Positions 27,419 through 39,224 of a DNA stretch of 64,000 bases are shown here, piece after piece. This DNA comes from Staphylococcus sp. 17KM0847 (lineage in GTDB: Bacteria; Bacillota; Bacilli; Staphylococcales; Staphylococcaceae). Location of the stretch: the NCBI RefSeq assembly GCF_013463155.1, contig NZ_CP040781.1:868001-932000 (forward strand). Reading direction: 5' to 3'. Numbering within the stretch: position 1 is the first letter of the stretch; each line of letters opens with the position of its first letter. Made by a program: the position numbers and the translations under genes. The notes beneath the pieces are model-generated. The model saw nothing but the letters and a program-made list of their open reading frames with translations. It had not been told where the DNA came from and did not search any database.

Positions 27419-28732
27419 ATGACAGCGACATGGGAAAAAAAAGAAGGTAATGAAGGGTTACTTGAAGTAACTGTACCTGCTAAAGAAGTAAACAAAGCTT
27501 TAGATCAAGCTTTCAAAAAAGTAGTTAAAAATATTAATGTTCCGGGCTTCCGTAAAGGTAAAGTACCTCGTCCGATTTTTGAACAACGTTTTGGTGTAGA
27601 GAGCTTATACCAAGATGCACTTGATATTTTATTACAACCTGCATACAGCAATGCAATCGATGAAACAGGTATTAAACCTGTTGCACAGCCTGAAATTGAC
27701 ATTAAGCAATTAGAAAAAGGTAAAGATTTCATCTTCGAAGCAACTGTAACAGTAGAACCAGAAGTAACACTTGGTGATTACAAAGGATTAGAAATTGAAA
27801 AGCAAGATGTTACAGTGACAGATGACATGGTAGAAGACACAATCAACCAACGTCTTGAAGAGATGGCTGATATGGTCGTTAAAGAAGATGGCGAAGTACA
27901 ACAAGGCGATGTTGTTAACCTTGACTTTGATGGTTATGTGGATGGAGAACAATTTGAAGGTGGACAAGCTGAAGGCTACGATTTAGAAATCGGTTCAGGT
28001 TCATTTATTCCAGGTTTTGAAGATCAATTAGTAGGCTTAAAAGTTGAAGAGGAAAAAGACGTAGAAGTGACTTTCCCAGAAGAATACCATGCTGCTGAAT
28101 TAGCAGGTAAACCAGCAACTTTTAAAGTGAAAATCAACGAAATCAAAGTAAAAGAAGTTCCTGTATTAGATGATGAGCTAGCGAGTGAATTAGATGCTGA
28201 CGCTGAAGATGTAGCAGCATATAAAACAAATGTGCGTAAACAATTAGAAGAATCTAAAAAAACGGATGTCGAAAATGCACAAAAAGAAGAAGCAGTCATC
28301 AAAGCTGCTGATAATGCAACAGTGGATATTCCAGAAGCGATGATTAAAACTGAACAAGATCGCATGATTCAAGAGTTTGCGCAAAATATGCAACAACAAG
28401 GTTTAGACTTGAAAACATACTTTGAAATTTCAGGTCAAACTGAAGAAGATATGCGCGAGCAAATGAAAGATGACGCAGAACAACGTGTTAAAACAAACTT
28501 AACATTAGAAGCGATTGCGCAAGCAGAGCATATCGAAGCGACAGAAGAAGATGTAGACAGTGAATTAGCGAAAATGAGCGAACAGTTTGGTATTTCTGTT
28601 GAAGATATCAAGAAAACTTTGGGTAATAGCGATCTAATCAAAAATGACATACGTGTTAGAAAAGTCATTGATTTATTAGTAGGTGAAGCAAAGTTAGTTG
28701 ATGCACCTGCAAAAGAAGATTCAGAAGCATAA
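27419..28732 (+). CDS. tig: Trigger factor
   Basis: Ribosome-associated chaperone and prolyl isomerase, 437 residues. The N-terminal ribosome-binding domain carries the [17 protein letters not shown] signature that docks at L23. An FKBP-type isomerase domain follows (about 160-245: [27 protein letters not shown]), then a helical C-terminal chaperone domain. SD tggagg. Located just before clpX, as in many firmicutes, but with its own promoter and a hairpin-rich gap of 330 bases between them. Confidence 0.96.
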   Translation: MTATWEKKEGNEGLLEVTVPAKEVNKALDQAFKKVVKNINVPGFRKGKVPRPIFEQRFGVESLYQDALDILLQPAYSNAIDETGIKPVAQPEIDIKQLEKGKDFIFEATVTVEPEVTLGDYKGLEIEKQDVTVTDDMVEDTINQRLEEMADMVVKEDGEVQQGDVVNLDFDGYVDGEQFEGGQAEGYDLEIGSGSFIPGFEDQLVGLKVEEEKDVEVTFPEEYHAAELAGKPATFKVKINEIKVKEVPVLDDELASELDADAEDVAAYKTNVRKQLEESKKTDVENAQKEEAVIKAADNATVDIPEAMIKTEQDRMIQEFAQNMQQQGLDLKTYFEISGQTEEDMREQMKDDAEQRVKTNLTLEAIAQAEHIEATEEDVDSELAKMSEQFGISVEDIKKTLGNSDLIKNDIRVRKVIDLLVGEAKLVDAPAKEDSEA

Positions 28733-28744
28733 TATAATAAGAGG

Positions 28745-28809
28745 CTAGGACATAACAATCACATAGCATACTAAAAGTGTGCGCATTCACTGGTGATTTT
28801 TGTCCTACT
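28745..28809 (+). other. Hairpin after tig (gctaggaca type)
   Basis: Arms gctaggaca / tgtcctac with inner aatcac / gtgatt. No T run follows directly. It resembles the ggGACAA-type hairpins at 28924 and 54558. Confidence 0.5.
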
Positions 28810-28923
28810 TCTATTTGAGCTATCATTTAACTTCAATAAAGCAATGTAAGCAAGAAGACAAAGGTTTGTTACTTAGATGTAGATGATATAGTGAGTCGTT
28901 TCAAGCCAATACTACTTGCTATG

Positions 28924-28980
28924 GCGGGACAACGAAATCTTATTGCAAGAATAGATTTCTGTCCCGCTTTCGTTCGTTTT
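28924..28980 (+). terminator. Terminator between tig and clpX
   Basis: Stem gcgggac + gaaatct / gatttc + gtcccgc (28924-28967) with loop tattgcaagaata, followed by tttcgttcgtttt. Confidence 0.7.
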
Positions 28981-29007
28981 ATGCAAATAACTTGAAAGCG
29001 TAAAGGT

Positions 29008-29036
29008 TTGCGTAATAAAATGCTTTCTAGTATAGT
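29008..29036 (+). promoter_or_regulatory. clpX promoter
   Basis: TTGCGT, exactly 17 bases, TATAGT, ending 27 bases before the clpX start codon. Confidence 0.6.
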
Positions 29037-29063
29037 CGTAAAGGACAGGGGTGTTAAGATAAT

Positions 29064-30326
29064 ATGTTTAAATTCAATGAAGACGAAGAAAACTTAAAAT
29101 GTTCTTTCTGCGGTAAGGATCAAGACCAAGTGAAAAAACTCGTTGCAGGTAGTGGTGTTTACATTTGTAATGAATGTATTGAATTGTGTTCCGAAATCGT
29201 TGAAGAAGAACTCAATCAAACAGAGGCAGAAGAACTGACAGAGTTACCAACACCAAAAGAAATTATGGCACAGTTGGATAATTATGTTATCGGTCAAGAA
29301 AAAGCTAAGAAATCACTGGCTGTTGCTGTTTATAACCATTACAAACGTATTCAGCAACTAGGGCCTAATGAAGACGATGTTGAATTACAAAAGAGTAATG
29401 TGGCTTTAATCGGGCCAACGGGCAGTGGTAAAACACTTTTAGCACAAACACTAGCACGTACGTTGAATGTTCCATTCGCAATAGCAGATGCGACAAGCTT
29501 AACTGAAGCAGGCTATGTAGGCGAGGACGTAGAAAATATTTTATTACGTCTTATTCAAGCGGCGGATTTTGATATTGATAAAGCTGAAAAAGGGATTATC
29601 TATGTTGATGAGATTGATAAGATTGCACGTAAGTCAGAGAATACATCTATTACAAGAGATGTATCGGGTGAAGGTGTTCAGCAAGCCTTACTAAAAATTC
29701 TTGAAGGCACAACTGCAAGCGTACCGCCACAAGGTGGGCGTAAGCATCCAAACCAAGAATTCATTCAAATCGATACAACAAACATCTTATTTATTTTAGG
29801 TGGCGCTTTTGATGGTATTGATGAAGTGATTAAACGTCGCTTAGGTGAAAAGGTTATTGGTTTTGCAAGCAACGAAGTGTCAAATTATGATGAAGCTAGC
29901 TTATTAGAGCATATTCGTCCAGAAGATTTGCAAACATATGGCTTGATTCCTGAGTTTATCGGCCGTGTTCCGATTGTTGCAAACTTAGAGACGTTAGATG
30001 TCGAAGCGCTAAAAAATATTTTGACACAACCTAAAAATGCATTAGTCAAACAATATGCAAAAATGCTTGAACTGGATGATGTCGCTTTAGAATTTACAGA
30101 TGATGCACTCGCAGCAATCAGTGAGAAAGCAATCGAACGTAAGACGGGCGCTCGTGGATTGCGTTCGATAATTGAAGAAGCTTTAATTGATATTATGTTC
30201 GATATACCATCAACAGAAGATGTTACCAAAGTAGTCATTACCAAAGATACGATTACAAATGAAACTGCACCAGAACTCTATGATGCAGAAGGACAATTGC
30301 TTAATAATACAAAAACATCAGCATAG
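29064..30326 (+). CDS. clpX: ClpX protease ATPase subunit
   Basis: AAA+ unfoldase that feeds substrates to ClpP, 420 residues. The N-terminal zinc-binding domain has C13, C16, C35 and C38. Walker A GPTGSGKT starts near residue 117, and Walker B is [10 protein letters not shown]. The pore loop (GYVGEDVE) and the IGF loop needed for docking on ClpP (VIGFAS) are intact. The lonA/lonB genes found after clpX in B. subtilis are absent here; engB follows. Confidence 0.97.
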   Translation: MFKFNEDEENLKCSFCGKDQDQVKKLVAGSGVYICNECIELCSEIVEEELNQTEAEELTELPTPKEIMAQLDNYVIGQEKAKKSLAVAVYNHYKRIQQLGPNEDDVELQKSNVALIGPTGSGKTLLAQTLARTLNVPFAIADATSLTEAGYVGEDVENILLRLIQAADFDIDKAEKGIIYVDEIDKIARKSENTSITRDVSGEGVQQALLKILEGTTASVPPQGGRKHPNQEFIQIDTTNILFILGGAFDGIDEVIKRRLGEKVIGFASNEVSNYDEASLLEHIRPEDLQTYGLIPEFIGRVPIVANLETLDVEALKNILTQPKNALVKQYAKMLELDDVALEFTDDALAAISEKAIERKTGARGLRSIIEEALIDIMFDIPSTEDVTKVVITKDTITNETAPELYDAEGQLLNNTKTSA

Positions 30327-30337
30327 TATGATGGAAT

Positions 30338-30382
30338 AAAGGCTTGAGAGTGTGTATTCATGCACGTCTTGAGCCTTTTGGT
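30338..30382 (+). terminator. clpX terminator
   Basis: Twelve-bp stem aaaggcttgaga / tcttgagccttt with two G-U pairs, then a short T stretch. Confidence 0.65.
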
Positions 30383-30418
30383 CGTTAATATAAAATACAC
30401 ACATAAAGGAGTAATGCT

Positions 30419-31024
30419 ATGAAAATTAATGCAAATCATGTCGAATTATTAATCAGTGCAGTAAAGCAAGAGCAATATCCGGAGATGGGATTGCCTGAAG
30501 TGGCGTTAAGTGGGCGCTCGAATGTTGGTAAATCAACATTTATCAATAGCATGATTGGTCGAAAAAATATGGCGAGAACTTCACAGCAGCCGGGAAAAAC
30601 ACAAACACTCAATTTTTATAATATTGATGAGCAATTGATATTTGTAGATGTTCCGGGTTATGGCTATGCCAAAGTAAGTAAGAAACAGCGTGAGGCATTC
30701 GGAAAAATGATTGAAACCTATTTGACGACGCGTGAAGCTTTAAAACTTGTGATTCAGCTTGTTGATTTAAGGCATCCACCCACAGAAGATGACATTTTAA
30801 TGTATGACTATTTAAAACACTTTGAAATCCCAACATTGATTATCGCGACAAAAGAAGACAAAGTACCCAAAGGCAAGGTTCAAAAACATATTAAAGTGAT
30901 TAAAGAAACACTCGATTTAGATCGTCATGATCAGATTATCAGTTACTCATCACTCTCTAAAAATAAACAACCACTTATATGGGAAAGCATTCAGCGTGCC
31001 ATCGGAACAGCATCTGAACAATAG
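30419..31024 (+). CDS. ysxC: Ribosome biogenesis GTPase EngB
   Basis: Essential GTPase for 50S subunit assembly, 201 residues. G1 GRSNVGKST (residues 32-40), G2 threonines in KTQTL, G3 DVPGYGYAK, and G4 TKED, which fits the family's TKxD form. SD aaggag. Placed between clpX and hemA as in related genomes; a hemA promoter follows, so it may be a single-gene unit. Confidence 0.95.
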   Translation: MKINANHVELLISAVKQEQYPEMGLPEVALSGRSNVGKSTFINSMIGRKNMARTSQQPGKTQTLNFYNIDEQLIFVDVPGYGYAKVSKKQREAFGKMIETYLTTREALKLVIQLVDLRHPPTEDDILMYDYLKHFEIPTLIIATKEDKVPKGKVQKHIKVIKETLDLDRHDQIISYSSLSKNKQPLIWESIQRAIGTASEQ

Positions 31025-31086
31025 ATATTTTTGACTAAAATATGAACATTAAGAAGCATTATCATTCTAAACTCTTTTTAAAGGAA

Positions 31087-31114
31087 TTTGAATAGAGATG
31101 TTCTGTGTTATAAT
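31087..31114 (+). promoter_or_regulatory. hem operon promoter
   Basis: TTTGAA, 16 bases, TATAAT, about 33 bases before the hemA start codon. Confidence 0.55.
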
Positions 31115-31146
31115 GTAACTATTGTAGTTTATAGGGGGACGTTATC

Positions 31147-32490
31147 ATGTATTTTATTGCAGTGAGTATTAACCATCGTACAGCAGATGTCACATTGCGT
31201 GAAAAGCTCACATTTAAGGATACAGACATGATTCGTGTACATGAAGCGTTATTTGAAACAAAATCGATTTTAGAAAACGTCATTTTATCAACCTGTAACA
31301 GAACAGAAGTCTATGCAGTTGTTGATCAAATTCACACGGGTCGCTATTATATTCAGCGTTTTTTAGCAAGACAATTTAATTTTGAGTTAGATGAGATTAA
31401 AGCAATTACAGATATTACTTATGGTGACGATGCTATTGCACATTTATTTAGAGTGACTTCGGGGTTAGACTCTATCGTGTTAGGTGAAACACAGATTTTA
31501 GGTCAAATCCGTGATGCCTTTTTTACGGCACAAAAAGCCGAAACAACAGGAACCATCTTTAATGAATTATTTAAACAAGCGATTACGTTTAGTAAAAAAG
31601 CACATCATGAAACAGACATTGCAGATCATGCAGTAAGTGTTTCTTATGCAGCGGTTGAGCTGGCGAAAAAAATGTTTGGCAAACTTAATAAAAAACGTGC
31701 GCTTGTTATTGGTGCAGGTGAAATGGGTGAGCTATCGGTTCTAAATCTTAAAGGTGCAGGCGTATCTGATATTACAGTGATCAATCGTACGACATCTCGT
31801 GCTGAGTTATTAGCACAAAAACATGATGTCCAAGTTGCAACAATGTCCCATTTGGCACAGTTGTTATCACAAGTCGATATTGTGATTAGTTCAACAAGTG
31901 CTGACAGTTTTATTATCACGAAAGATATGTTGGCCATGCGTCAAGCTGTTGTAAAGAAAAACACACCTATCGTGCTTGTTGATATTGCTGTTCCAAGAGA
32001 TATTGAGCCGTTTGAATCGACAGATATGGAAGTCTTTATTTACGACGTTGATGATTTAAAAGGTTTGGTAGATGCGAATATGAAAGAGCGTCAACGTGCA
32101 GCCGAAGCCATTGCTGAACGTATTCCGTCAGAAATTCAGAAGCATAATGATTGGGTGCGCATGCTTGGTGTCGTGCCTGTGATACGTGCGTTACGTGAAC
32201 AAGCGATGGCTATCCAGCAAGAGACAATGGCAAGTATCGATCGCAAGTTACCGCATTTGTCTGATAGAGAGCGAAGTGTTGTTTCTAAGCATACGAAAAG
32301 TATTATTAACCAGATGTTGAAACAACCGATCAAACAAGCGAAAGAGATAAGTGGCGACCATCAAGCAACAGAAAAATTACAATTATTCCAAGCGATATTT
32401 GACCTTGATGTAGAGATGGATTATCAACAACAAGCAATCGAGAAAAAGCAGCGTATCTTAAAGCAGCGTCTACTAGGTTTTGAATCTTAA
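31147..32490 (+). CDS. hemA: Glutamyl-tRNA reductase
   Basis: First committed step of heme synthesis: NADPH-dependent reduction of glutamyl-tRNA to glutamate-1-semialdehyde; 447 residues. The catalytic C50 is in [11 protein letters not shown], the NADPH fold has GAGEMGELS, and a helical dimerisation domain ends the protein. SD aggggg. First gene of hemAXCDBL, which carries every step from Glu-tRNA to uroporphyrinogen III. Confidence 0.97.
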   Translation: MYFIAVSINHRTADVTLREKLTFKDTDMIRVHEALFETKSILENVILSTCNRTEVYAVVDQIHTGRYYIQRFLARQFNFELDEIKAITDITYGDDAIAHLFRVTSGLDSIVLGETQILGQIRDAFFTAQKAETTGTIFNELFKQAITFSKKAHHETDIADHAVSVSYAAVELAKKMFGKLNKKRALVIGAGEMGELSVLNLKGAGVSDITVINRTTSRAELLAQKHDVQVATMSHLAQLLSQVDIVISSTSADSFIITKDMLAMRQAVVKKNTPIVLVDIAVPRDIEPFESTDMEVFIYDVDDLKGLVDANMKERQRAAEAIAERIPSEIQKHNDWVRMLGVVPVIRALREQAMAIQQETMASIDRKLPHLSDRERSVVSKHTKSIINQMLKQPIKQAKEISGDHQATEKLQLFQAIFDLDVEMDYQQQAIEKKQRILKQRLLGFES

Positions 32491-32506
32491 AAAATGGGTG
32501 ATGCCT

Positions 32507-33343
32507 ATGATAGAAGCGTTTTTTATCAAATTTCATGAAGTAATTTTATTGATATATTTAATCTGTGTGATTTGTTTAACCATTGATTTATTTCAAAAAA
32601 ATTATCGGCTTCAAAATATCGGGTTTTATGTATTGGGGATTGTTTGGGTATGTCAAACAATCTCTTTAACTATGTATGTGTTATGGCGTGGGCAATTACC
32701 GTTAACATCTATTGTTGAAAGTTTTTATATGCTGACATGGTTGATATTGACGATTACATTTGTTCTAGCAGTATGTCGTATGTCAGATATGATGGTTGTA
32801 TTATTGACGATGCTGGGCTTTATCTTTATGTCTATCCATACATTTCACCCATCTCAATTTCGTATGGATGGTGCAAGGGTAACAGTCATTAATGAATTGC
32901 TCGTGTTCCATATTTCGCTTGCATTACTCAGTTATGTTATTTTTGCAATTGGTTTTGTCAATGCAATTTTATATTTAGTTCAGTATCGTAATTTGAAATT
33001 AAAGCGTTTTAATCAAAATTATTTTAGAATGAGTAGTGTAGGCACATTAGAGAAAACGGTTTTTTATTGTACGCTTGTAGGAGAGATTATATTATTCGTC
33101 AGTCTCATATTAGGTGTACAGTGGGGACTTATTTCTGTCGGTACACATATTTTTCTTGACTTGAAGGTCATTTCATCATTATTTATTTTTATGAGTTATA
33201 CTTGTTACCTTGTATTACGAATGAGCAAATTGTGCAAGCAACGAAGTTTAATCTATATTAATATCATGTTGTTTTTGTGTTGTATGATTAATCTTATTGT
33301 GATTACACAGCTCTCATCTTTTCATCAATGGACAGGTATTTGA
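32507..33343 (+). CDS. hemX: HemX membrane protein (CcsA-like)
   Basis: Integral membrane protein of about 278 residues with around eight hydrophobic segments, of the cytochrome c assembly (CcsA/HemX) family. In B. subtilis and S. aureus it affects HemA level. Start ATG 32507 is chosen from SD gggtg and the family start MIEAFFIKFHE; an ATG two codons upstream is possible. Begins 16 bases after hemA and ends 24 bases before hemC. Confidence 0.85.
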   Translation: MIEAFFIKFHEVILLIYLICVICLTIDLFQKNYRLQNIGFYVLGIVWVCQTISLTMYVLWRGQLPLTSIVESFYMLTWLILTITFVLAVCRMSDMMVVLLTMLGFIFMSIHTFHPSQFRMDGARVTVINELLVFHISLALLSYVIFAIGFVNAILYLVQYRNLKLKRFNQNYFRMSSVGTLEKTVFYCTLVGEIILFVSLILGVQWGLISVGTHIFLDLKVISSLFIFMSYTCYLVLRMSKLCKQRSLIYINIMLFLCCMINLIVITQLSSFHQWTGI

Positions 33344-33367
33344 TATATTATATTGGAGGTTTGTTAC

Positions 33368-34291
33368 ATGCGAAAACTTGTAGTAGGCTCTAGGAGAAGT
33401 CAGTTGGCATTAACACAAAGTAAGCAGTTTATTGAACGTCTTAAAGCAGTTCACCCGGGTTTAGAGGTTGAAATTAAAGAGATTGTTACTAAAGGTGATC
33501 AAATTGTTGATCGTCAACTTTCTAAAGTGGGAGGAAAAGGACTCTTTGTCAAAGAAATTCAAAACGAATTGTTTAGTAAAGACATTGATATGGCTATTCA
33601 TTCGTTGAAAGATGTGCCAAGTGTACTTCCCGAGGGGCTGACACTCGGTTGTATCCCAGATCGAGAAAACCCATATGATGCCTATATTGCTAAAAACCAT
33701 ATTGCATTGAAAGATTTACCAGCAGGTAGTATTGTCGGAACAAGTTCTTTAAGACGTGGTGCACAGTTATTATCGTATTATCCGCATTTGGAGATCAAGT
33801 GGATTCGAGGCAATATTGATACACGTCTCAAAAAGTTGCAAACAGAAAATTATGATGCGATTATTTTGGCAGCTGCAGGATTGAAACGTATGGGATGGTC
33901 AGATGATATCGTTACAAGTTATTTAGATGATGGTTCGATTATTCCAGCTATTGGACAAGGTGCATTGGGAATAGAGTGCCGTGCAGATGATCAAGAATTA
34001 TTAGCACTTCTATCGAAAGTACATAACGCCGATGTTGAAGCGTGTGTAACAGCAGAGCGCACATTTTTAAAAGAAATGGATGGGAGCTGTCAAGTGCCGA
34101 TAGGGGGTCACGCTATCATAGATGACCAGCGACATATTCGTTTTACGGGTCTTATTATGTCCCCAGACGGTCAGCAAAGATTTCAGCATACAGCAGTGGG
34201 TCAGGATCCTATTGCTATTGGTAAAGAAGTGAGCGAGATTTTAAAACAGCAAGGCGCTTACGAAGTGATTCAATCGTTGAATGAATCTTAA
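33368..34291 (+). CDS. hemC: Porphobilinogen deaminase
   Basis: Joins four porphobilinogens into hydroxymethylbilane; 307 residues from the ATG at 33368, behind SD ggaggt. The dipyrromethane cofactor attaches to C241 in [10 protein letters not shown]. The N-terminal [12 protein letters not shown] and HSLKDVPSV stretches are family signatures. Member of the hem operon. Confidence 0.96.
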   Translation: MRKLVVGSRRSQLALTQSKQFIERLKAVHPGLEVEIKEIVTKGDQIVDRQLSKVGGKGLFVKEIQNELFSKDIDMAIHSLKDVPSVLPEGLTLGCIPDRENPYDAYIAKNHIALKDLPAGSIVGTSSLRRGAQLLSYYPHLEIKWIRGNIDTRLKKLQTENYDAIILAAAGLKRMGWSDDIVTSYLDDGSIIPAIGQGALGIECRADDQELLALLSKVHNADVEACVTAERTFLKEMDGSCQVPIGGHAIIDDQRHIRFTGLIMSPDGQQRFQHTAVGQDPIAIGKEVSEILKQQGAYEVIQSLNES

Positions 34292-34309
34292 ATATGAGGT
34301 GATTTGGTG

Positions 34310-34984
34310 ATGAAGCCGACCGTTCTGATGACGCAAACACACGCATTTCAGCATAGGGCGGTAGATATCGTGCATTTGCCGCTTGTAGCAACAATAGGTT
34401 ATCCGTTAGAAAGAGCAGTTTTAGATATATCATATGATTGGCTCATTTTTTCATCTAAAAATGCAGTGGCATACTTTTTGCCATATTATCCTTATGTGGA
34501 TGTGAAGTATATTGCTGTGATAGGGGAAAAGACACAAGCCTATTGTGAAAAACATGGCATAGCAGTTGACTTTATACCGGATGATTATTCACAAGAAGGG
34601 TTTTTAGAGCGATTTGAGGCAGAACAACATGCACGTATTTTGATCCCTTCCAGTGCAAAAGCACGTCCTAAGTTAGCACAAACATTGTCAGCACGAGGCT
34701 ATCATGTGACCAAGGTAGATCTTTATAATACTGTTGCACATCAAGAAAATGTTCAAAAAGTATATGAACTATTAGAAACACATCAAGTCGATGCTATTAC
34801 CTTTGCAAGTGCTTCGGCAGTTCGGGCATTGTTTGACACCTATCCTCATAGTACATTTGATCAGATGTTTACAATTGGTCAGCAAACCTATCGAACATTG
34901 AAGTCATATGGCTATGAAAGCAGTTTAGCACGCCAACAAACACTGGATGCAATGATTGAAAAAATTTTGGAAAAGAGGTCCTAA
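34310..34984 (+). CDS. hemD: Uroporphyrinogen-III synthase
   Basis: Closes and inverts ring D of hydroxymethylbilane; about 224 residues from ATG 34310 (SD gaggtg). Sequence is weakly conserved, as usual for HemD. Recognisable parts are [12 protein letters not shown] and [15 protein letters not shown]. Identity rests on these and on its place between hemC and hemB. Confidence 0.88.
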   Translation: MKPTVLMTQTHAFQHRAVDIVHLPLVATIGYPLERAVLDISYDWLIFSSKNAVAYFLPYYPYVDVKYIAVIGEKTQAYCEKHGIAVDFIPDDYSQEGFLERFEAEQHARILIPSSAKARPKLAQTLSARGYHVTKVDLYNTVAHQENVQKVYELLETHQVDAITFASASAVRALFDTYPHSTFDQMFTIGQQTYRTLKSYGYESSLARQQTLDAMIEKILEKRS

Positions 34985-34986
34985 AC

Positions 34987-35958
34987 ATGAATTTTGATAG
35001 ACATAGACGCTTGCGCTCATCCAATACAATGAGAAGTATGGTGAGAGAAACACATTTGCATAAAGAAGATTTAATTTATCCCATTTTTGTAGTAGAGCGT
35101 GATGATGTCAAAGAAGAGATTAAGTCATTACCCGGAATATATCAAATCAGTCTGAATTTATTGCATGAAGAAATAAAAGAAGCATATGATTTAGGGATTC
35201 GTGCAATGATGTTTTTTGGTATTCCTAATACAAAAGATGCGTGTGGTACAGGTGCGTTTGTAGAAGATGGTGTGATTCAACGTGCGACACAAATCGCAAA
35301 ATCAATGTATCAAGATTTATTGATTTTGGCAGATACATGTTTATGTGAATATACAGATCATGGTCATTGTGGTGTGATTGATGACCATACACACGATGTC
35401 GATAACGATAAAACATTGCCACTGTTAGTTCAAACAGCAGTTTCTCAAGCTAAAGCAGGCGCTGATATTATTGCACCAAGTAATATGATGGATGGTTTTG
35501 TGGCAGAAATTCGTAAAGGCTTAGATGAAGCAGGCTACTATAATATTCCTATTATGAGTTATGGTATTAAGTATGCATCAAGTTTTTATGGTCCATTCCG
35601 TGATGCCGCAGAATCAGCACCATCATTTGGTGATCGCAAAACATATCAAATGGATCCTGCCAACCGTTTAGAGGCACTTCGTGAGTTGAAAAGTGATTTG
35701 GCAGAAGGTGCAGATATGATGATTGTTAAGCCTGCACTCAGCTATCTTGATATTATTCGTGATGTTCGCAATCATAGTGATGTTCCTATCGTTGCTTATA
35801 ATGTAAGTGGGGAATATAGCATGACGAAAGCTGCCGCACAAAATGGATGGATAGATGAAGAGCGTATTGTAATGGAACAAATGATTTCAATGAAACGTGC
35901 AGGAGCAGATATGATTATTACTTATTTTGCAAAAGATATTTGTCGTTATTTAAATTAA
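34987..35958 (+). CDS. hemB: Delta-aminolevulinic acid dehydratase
   Basis: Condenses two 5-aminolevulinates to porphobilinogen; 323 residues. Zinc-site cysteines in [14 protein letters not shown], and the two active-site lysine regions [17 protein letters not shown] and VKPALSYLD. Starts two bases after the hemD stop, so translation is probably coupled. Confidence 0.97.
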   Translation: MNFDRHRRLRSSNTMRSMVRETHLHKEDLIYPIFVVERDDVKEEIKSLPGIYQISLNLLHEEIKEAYDLGIRAMMFFGIPNTKDACGTGAFVEDGVIQRATQIAKSMYQDLLILADTCLCEYTDHGHCGVIDDHTHDVDNDKTLPLLVQTAVSQAKAGADIIAPSNMMDGFVAEIRKGLDEAGYYNIPIMSYGIKYASSFYGPFRDAAESAPSFGDRKTYQMDPANRLEALRELKSDLAEGADMMIVKPALSYLDIIRDVRNHSDVPIVAYNVSGEYSMTKAAAQNGWIDEERIVMEQMISMKRAGADMIITYFAKDICRYLN

Positions 35959-35982
35959 TCTTGTGTCAAGGAGGCGTTTATT

Positions 35983-37281
35983 TTGCGTTATAATGAATCG
36001 ATTAAAGCTTTTGAAAAGGCAGAACAGTTAATGCCCGGGGGGGTAAACAGCCCTGTCCGTGCGTTTAAGGCAGTAGATACACCAGCCATTTTTATGGAAC
36101 GTGGGAACGGCAGTCGTATTTATGATATTGATGGCAATGAATATATCGATTATGTTTTAAGTTGGGGTCCTTTAATTTTAGGTCATCGCAATACTAAAGT
36201 GATTGATGAATTGCATCGTGTGTTAGATAGAGGTACAAGTTTTGGTGCATCAACATTAGAAGAGAATCGTTTAGCGGAGTTAGTGATTGAACGTGTCCCT
36301 TCGATTGAAAAAGTAAGAATGGTATCGTCTGGTACAGAGGCGACATTGGATACTTTAAGATTGGCACGTGGTTACACAGGTAAAAATAAAATCATCAAGT
36401 TTGAAGGTAACTATCACGGTCATAGTGACTCCTTATTGATCAAGGCAGGTTCTGGTGTTGCAACGCTAGGTTTACCTGATTCTCCGGGGGTTCCAGAAGG
36501 GATTGCTAAAAATACGATTACCGTCCCTTACAATAATTTGGAAGCTGTACGATATGCTTTTGAACAGTTTGGAGATGACATTGCAGCAATTATTGTTGAG
36601 CCTGTTTCAGGAAATATGGGCGTTGTTCCACCGATTAATGACTTTTTAAAAGGACTTCGAGAAATTACGCATGAATATGGTGCGCTGTTAATATTTGATG
36701 AAGTAATGACAGGTTTTAGAGTAGGCTATCACTGTGCACAGGGTTATTTTGATGTTATGCCAGATTTGACATGTCTAGGCAAAGTGATCGGTGGTGGTTT
36801 ACCTGTCGGCGCATTTGGTGGTAAAAAAGAAATTATGGACTATATTGCCCCAAGTGGTAATGTCTATCAAGCTGGAACACTATCTGGTAATCCACTAGCG
36901 ATGACAAGTGGTTATTGGACGTTGAGTCAGTTGACACCGGAAAGCTATGAATACTTTAATCAACTTGGAGATTTATTAGAAGATGGACTTAAAACGGTAT
37001 TTGCTCGATATAATGTACCATTGACAGTCAATCGTGCGGGATCAATGATAGGTTTCTTTATTAACGAAGGACCTGTGACAAACTTTGAAGAAGCGAACCG
37101 TTCAGACTTAAAATTATTTGGTCAAATGTATCGTGAATTGATCGAACAGGGCGTCTTTTTGCCACCGTCACAATTTGAAGGGATGTTTTTATCAACATCA
37201 CATACAAAAGAAGATATTCAACGTACGATAGATGCTTTTGATGTTGCATTGCGTCATATCACTCAAGATACTTCCAATTAA
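35983..37281 (+). CDS. hemL: Glutamate-1-semialdehyde aminotransferase
   Basis: PLP enzyme making 5-aminolevulinate from the HemA product; 432 residues. The start is TTG at 35983, behind a strong SD aaggaggcg at good spacing, giving [28 protein letters not shown], which aligns with the family start. PLP lysine K267 is in [13 protein letters not shown]. Last gene of the hem operon, followed by a hairpin. Confidence 0.96.
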   Translation: MRYNESIKAFEKAEQLMPGGVNSPVRAFKAVDTPAIFMERGNGSRIYDIDGNEYIDYVLSWGPLILGHRNTKVIDELHRVLDRGTSFGASTLEENRLAELVIERVPSIEKVRMVSSGTEATLDTLRLARGYTGKNKIIKFEGNYHGHSDSLLIKAGSGVATLGLPDSPGVPEGIAKNTITVPYNNLEAVRYAFEQFGDDIAAIIVEPVSGNMGVVPPINDFLKGLREITHEYGALLIFDEVMTGFRVGYHCAQGYFDVMPDLTCLGKVIGGGLPVGAFGGKKEIMDYIAPSGNVYQAGTLSGNPLAMTSGYWTLSQLTPESYEYFNQLGDLLEDGLKTVFARYNVPLTVNRAGSMIGFFINEGPVTNFEEANRSDLKLFGQMYRELIEQGVFLPPSQFEGMFLSTSHTKEDIQRTIDAFDVALRHITQDTSN

Positions 37282-37347
37282 ATATAAGATAGTGACTACA
37301 AAAGTATTTTTATTTTGGGGTCATTAATTCACACTTATAAATAGTGC

Positions 37348-37406
37348 AAGGTGGTGCTGTATACATGTGTCAAAATGACGCCTGTTAATGAGCATCACCT
37401 TTATAT
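37348..37406 (+). terminator. hem operon terminator
   Basis: Stem aaggtggtgct / agcatcacctt with one G-U pair and a long loop, followed by ttatatt. Lies 67 bases after the hemL stop. Confidence 0.65.
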
Positions 37407-37423
37407 TGTAATCCCATATATGT

Positions 37424-37452
37424 TTGGTATCATAAAATTAATAGTGTATATG
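37424..37452 (+). promoter_or_regulatory. Promoter of AbrB-family gene
   Basis: TTGGTA, 17 bases, TATATG. Confidence 0.4.
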
Positions 37453-37510
37453 ATTAAGATAGGACGTATTATCGGTGCGAGTATGTCATTGTAAACAAGG
37501 GGGATGGGTT

Positions 37511-38581
37511 ATGACACGGCAAACTTTGAAAAATAATATGATCGTCCTGTTACTCTCTGTGTTGTGCAGTTATATTTTATTAAAATGCCATATGATGTTG
37601 CCATGGATGTTTGGTCCGATTATCGGCAGTATGATTGCGGTGAAAGTGTTTAAACGAGATGTGCGTTGGCCTTCGTGGCTAAGTGAACTCGGGTTGATTT
37701 TATTGGGGGTTCAGATTGGCAGTAGTTTTACAAGACAAGTTATTCAAGACATCCATCATCATTGGCTTTCTATTGTGGTCGTGAGTATACTGACGTTAAT
37801 TTTGGCACTTATTGTATCCATAGGGTTTCGTCATATTGCGGGTGTCAACGATGAGACAGCTTTATTAAGCGTCATTCCGGGTGCGCTGAGTCAAATGTTA
37901 GTTATGGCTGAAGAAAATAAGCGTGCAGACATATTGGTGGTCAGTTTAACACAGACTTCACGTATTATTTTTGTCGTTATTCTTGTTCCGCTCATTGCAT
38001 ACTTTTTTAAAACAGATACAAAGACAGCTATGAATATGACACAAACGCCACCATTTAGTGATGTGTTAACATTGAAACACGCATTGATTTTAGCGGTGGC
38101 TATCGCATTGATATATGGAATTATGGCTAAAATTCATTTTCCAACGAAGATGTTACTTGCACCTATATTTGTATTGATTTGCTGGAATCTTATGACGGGT
38201 TTATCTTTTACAGTAGATGCGCCGATTATCGCAGCAGCTCAAGTCATTTATATGATACGGATCGGTGTTCAAATTGCACATTTAACCCATCGTTTGAAAG
38301 GGCGAATTGCCATTGCGATTGCTTTTCAAAATATTTTACTGATTACCGGAACATTGTTCATTGCATTGGGGCTACAATATGTGAACCATATCCCTCTGAA
38401 TACATTGTTCTTAGGGGCTGCGCCGGGAGGTATGGCACAAATCGTACTCGTTGCTTTAGATACAGGTGCAGACGTTGCGATTGTCTCTTCATTTCATATT
38501 TTTCGTATCTTTTTTATTTTGATGCTTATTGCACCATTGATTCATGTTTATTTGAATTATCGTGTACATAAGTATAAATGA
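37511..38581 (+). CDS. AbrB-family membrane protein
   Basis: Integral membrane protein of about 356 residues with some ten hydrophobic segments in two similar halves. It matches the family named AbrB / 'ammonia monooxygenase', which is not the DNA-binding AbrB. Signatures are PWMFGPIIGSM, VIPGALSQMLVMAEE and AAPGGMAQIVLVALDTGAD. Function unknown; possibly a transporter. ATG 37511 with SD gggggat is chosen; the frame is open 12 codons further upstream without a good SD. It converges on tag with only five bases between stop codons. Confidence 0.8.
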   Translation: MTRQTLKNNMIVLLLSVLCSYILLKCHMMLPWMFGPIIGSMIAVKVFKRDVRWPSWLSELGLILLGVQIGSSFTRQVIQDIHHHWLSIVVVSILTLILALIVSIGFRHIAGVNDETALLSVIPGALSQMLVMAEENKRADILVVSLTQTSRIIFVVILVPLIAYFFKTDTKTAMNMTQTPPFSDVLTLKHALILAVAIALIYGIMAKIHFPTKMLLAPIFVLICWNLMTGLSFTVDAPIIAAAQVIYMIRIGVQIAHLTHRLKGRIAIAIAFQNILLITGTLFIALGLQYVNHIPLNTLFLGAAPGGMAQIVLVALDTGADVAIVSSFHIFRIFFILMLIAPLIHVYLNYRVHKYK

Positions 38582-38586
38582 TAAAG

Positions 38587-39138
38587 CTATATCCGATATG
38601 GGCAGTCAATCAGATGTGCATTATACATACCAGCAGCTTCCATGAATGAAAAAACAGTTACAGGCCCGATAAATTTAAAGCCATAACTTTTCAAAGCTTT
38701 GGAGAGTGCTTTAGCTGTATCGTTAACAGTGATGCGTTCTTCAGCAGTTTTATACTGAAGATCAATGGGCGTGCCACCTACAAACGACCAAAGAAAGTGA
38801 CTAAAACTTTCATATTCTTGTTCAATTTGAAGATAGCCACGTGCTTGTGATACGATCGCGCGTAACTTTTGACGATGATGGATAATGTTTGGAAATGACA
38901 TAAGAGATTCAATATCATCTTCTGTCATATTTGCAATCTGATATGGATTGAATTGATAAAAAGCTTCACGATAGGCCTCTTTTTTCTTGAGTATCGTTAG
39001 CCATGATAGGCCCGCATGCTGTGATTCTAGTGCGAGTAATTCAAATAATTTTTGTGAATCATATAATGGCTTGCCCCAAAAATGATTATGATACTCAATA
39101 TAGAGAGGGTCTGTTGTTCCAAAAGCACAAGTATTCAT
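38587..39138 (-). CDS. tag: DNA-3-methyladenine glycosylase I
   Basis: Base-excision enzyme that removes 3-methyladenine, 183 residues. The zinc ligands C4, H17, H175 and C179, and E38 and W46 of the base pocket, fall at exactly the positions known from E. coli TAG. Only gene in its direction apart from the small one at 45082. Its start region faces the valS promoter and T-box on the other strand. Confidence 0.95.
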   Translation of the reverse strand: MNTCAFGTTDPLYIEYHNHFWGKPLYDSQKLFELLALESQHAGLSWLTILKKKEAYREAFYQFNPYQIANMTEDDIESLMSFPNIIHHRQKLRAIVSQARGYLQIEQEYESFSHFLWSFVGGTPIDLQYKTAEERITVNDTAKALSKALKSYGFKFIGPVTVFSFMEAAGMYNAHLIDCPYRI

Positions 39139-39155
39139 TCAATCATCTCCTGATA

Positions 39156-39182
39156 TTGACTTCGAATCCATTTCATTATACT
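39156..39182 (+). promoter_or_regulatory. valS promoter
   Basis: TTGACT, 15 bases, TATACT (or 17 bases to TACTAT). Lies in the divergent tag-valS interval. Confidence 0.5.
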
Positions 39183-39224
39183 ATAAGATTAAACTGAATA
39201 TTAAATTTGGGAAGAGTAAGTTAA

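Noticed and set aside
38179..38571. 130-codon plus-strand frame within the AbrB-family gene
   Set aside because: Overlaps a clear membrane-protein frame; Ser/Cys/Arg-rich composition and no SD of its own.
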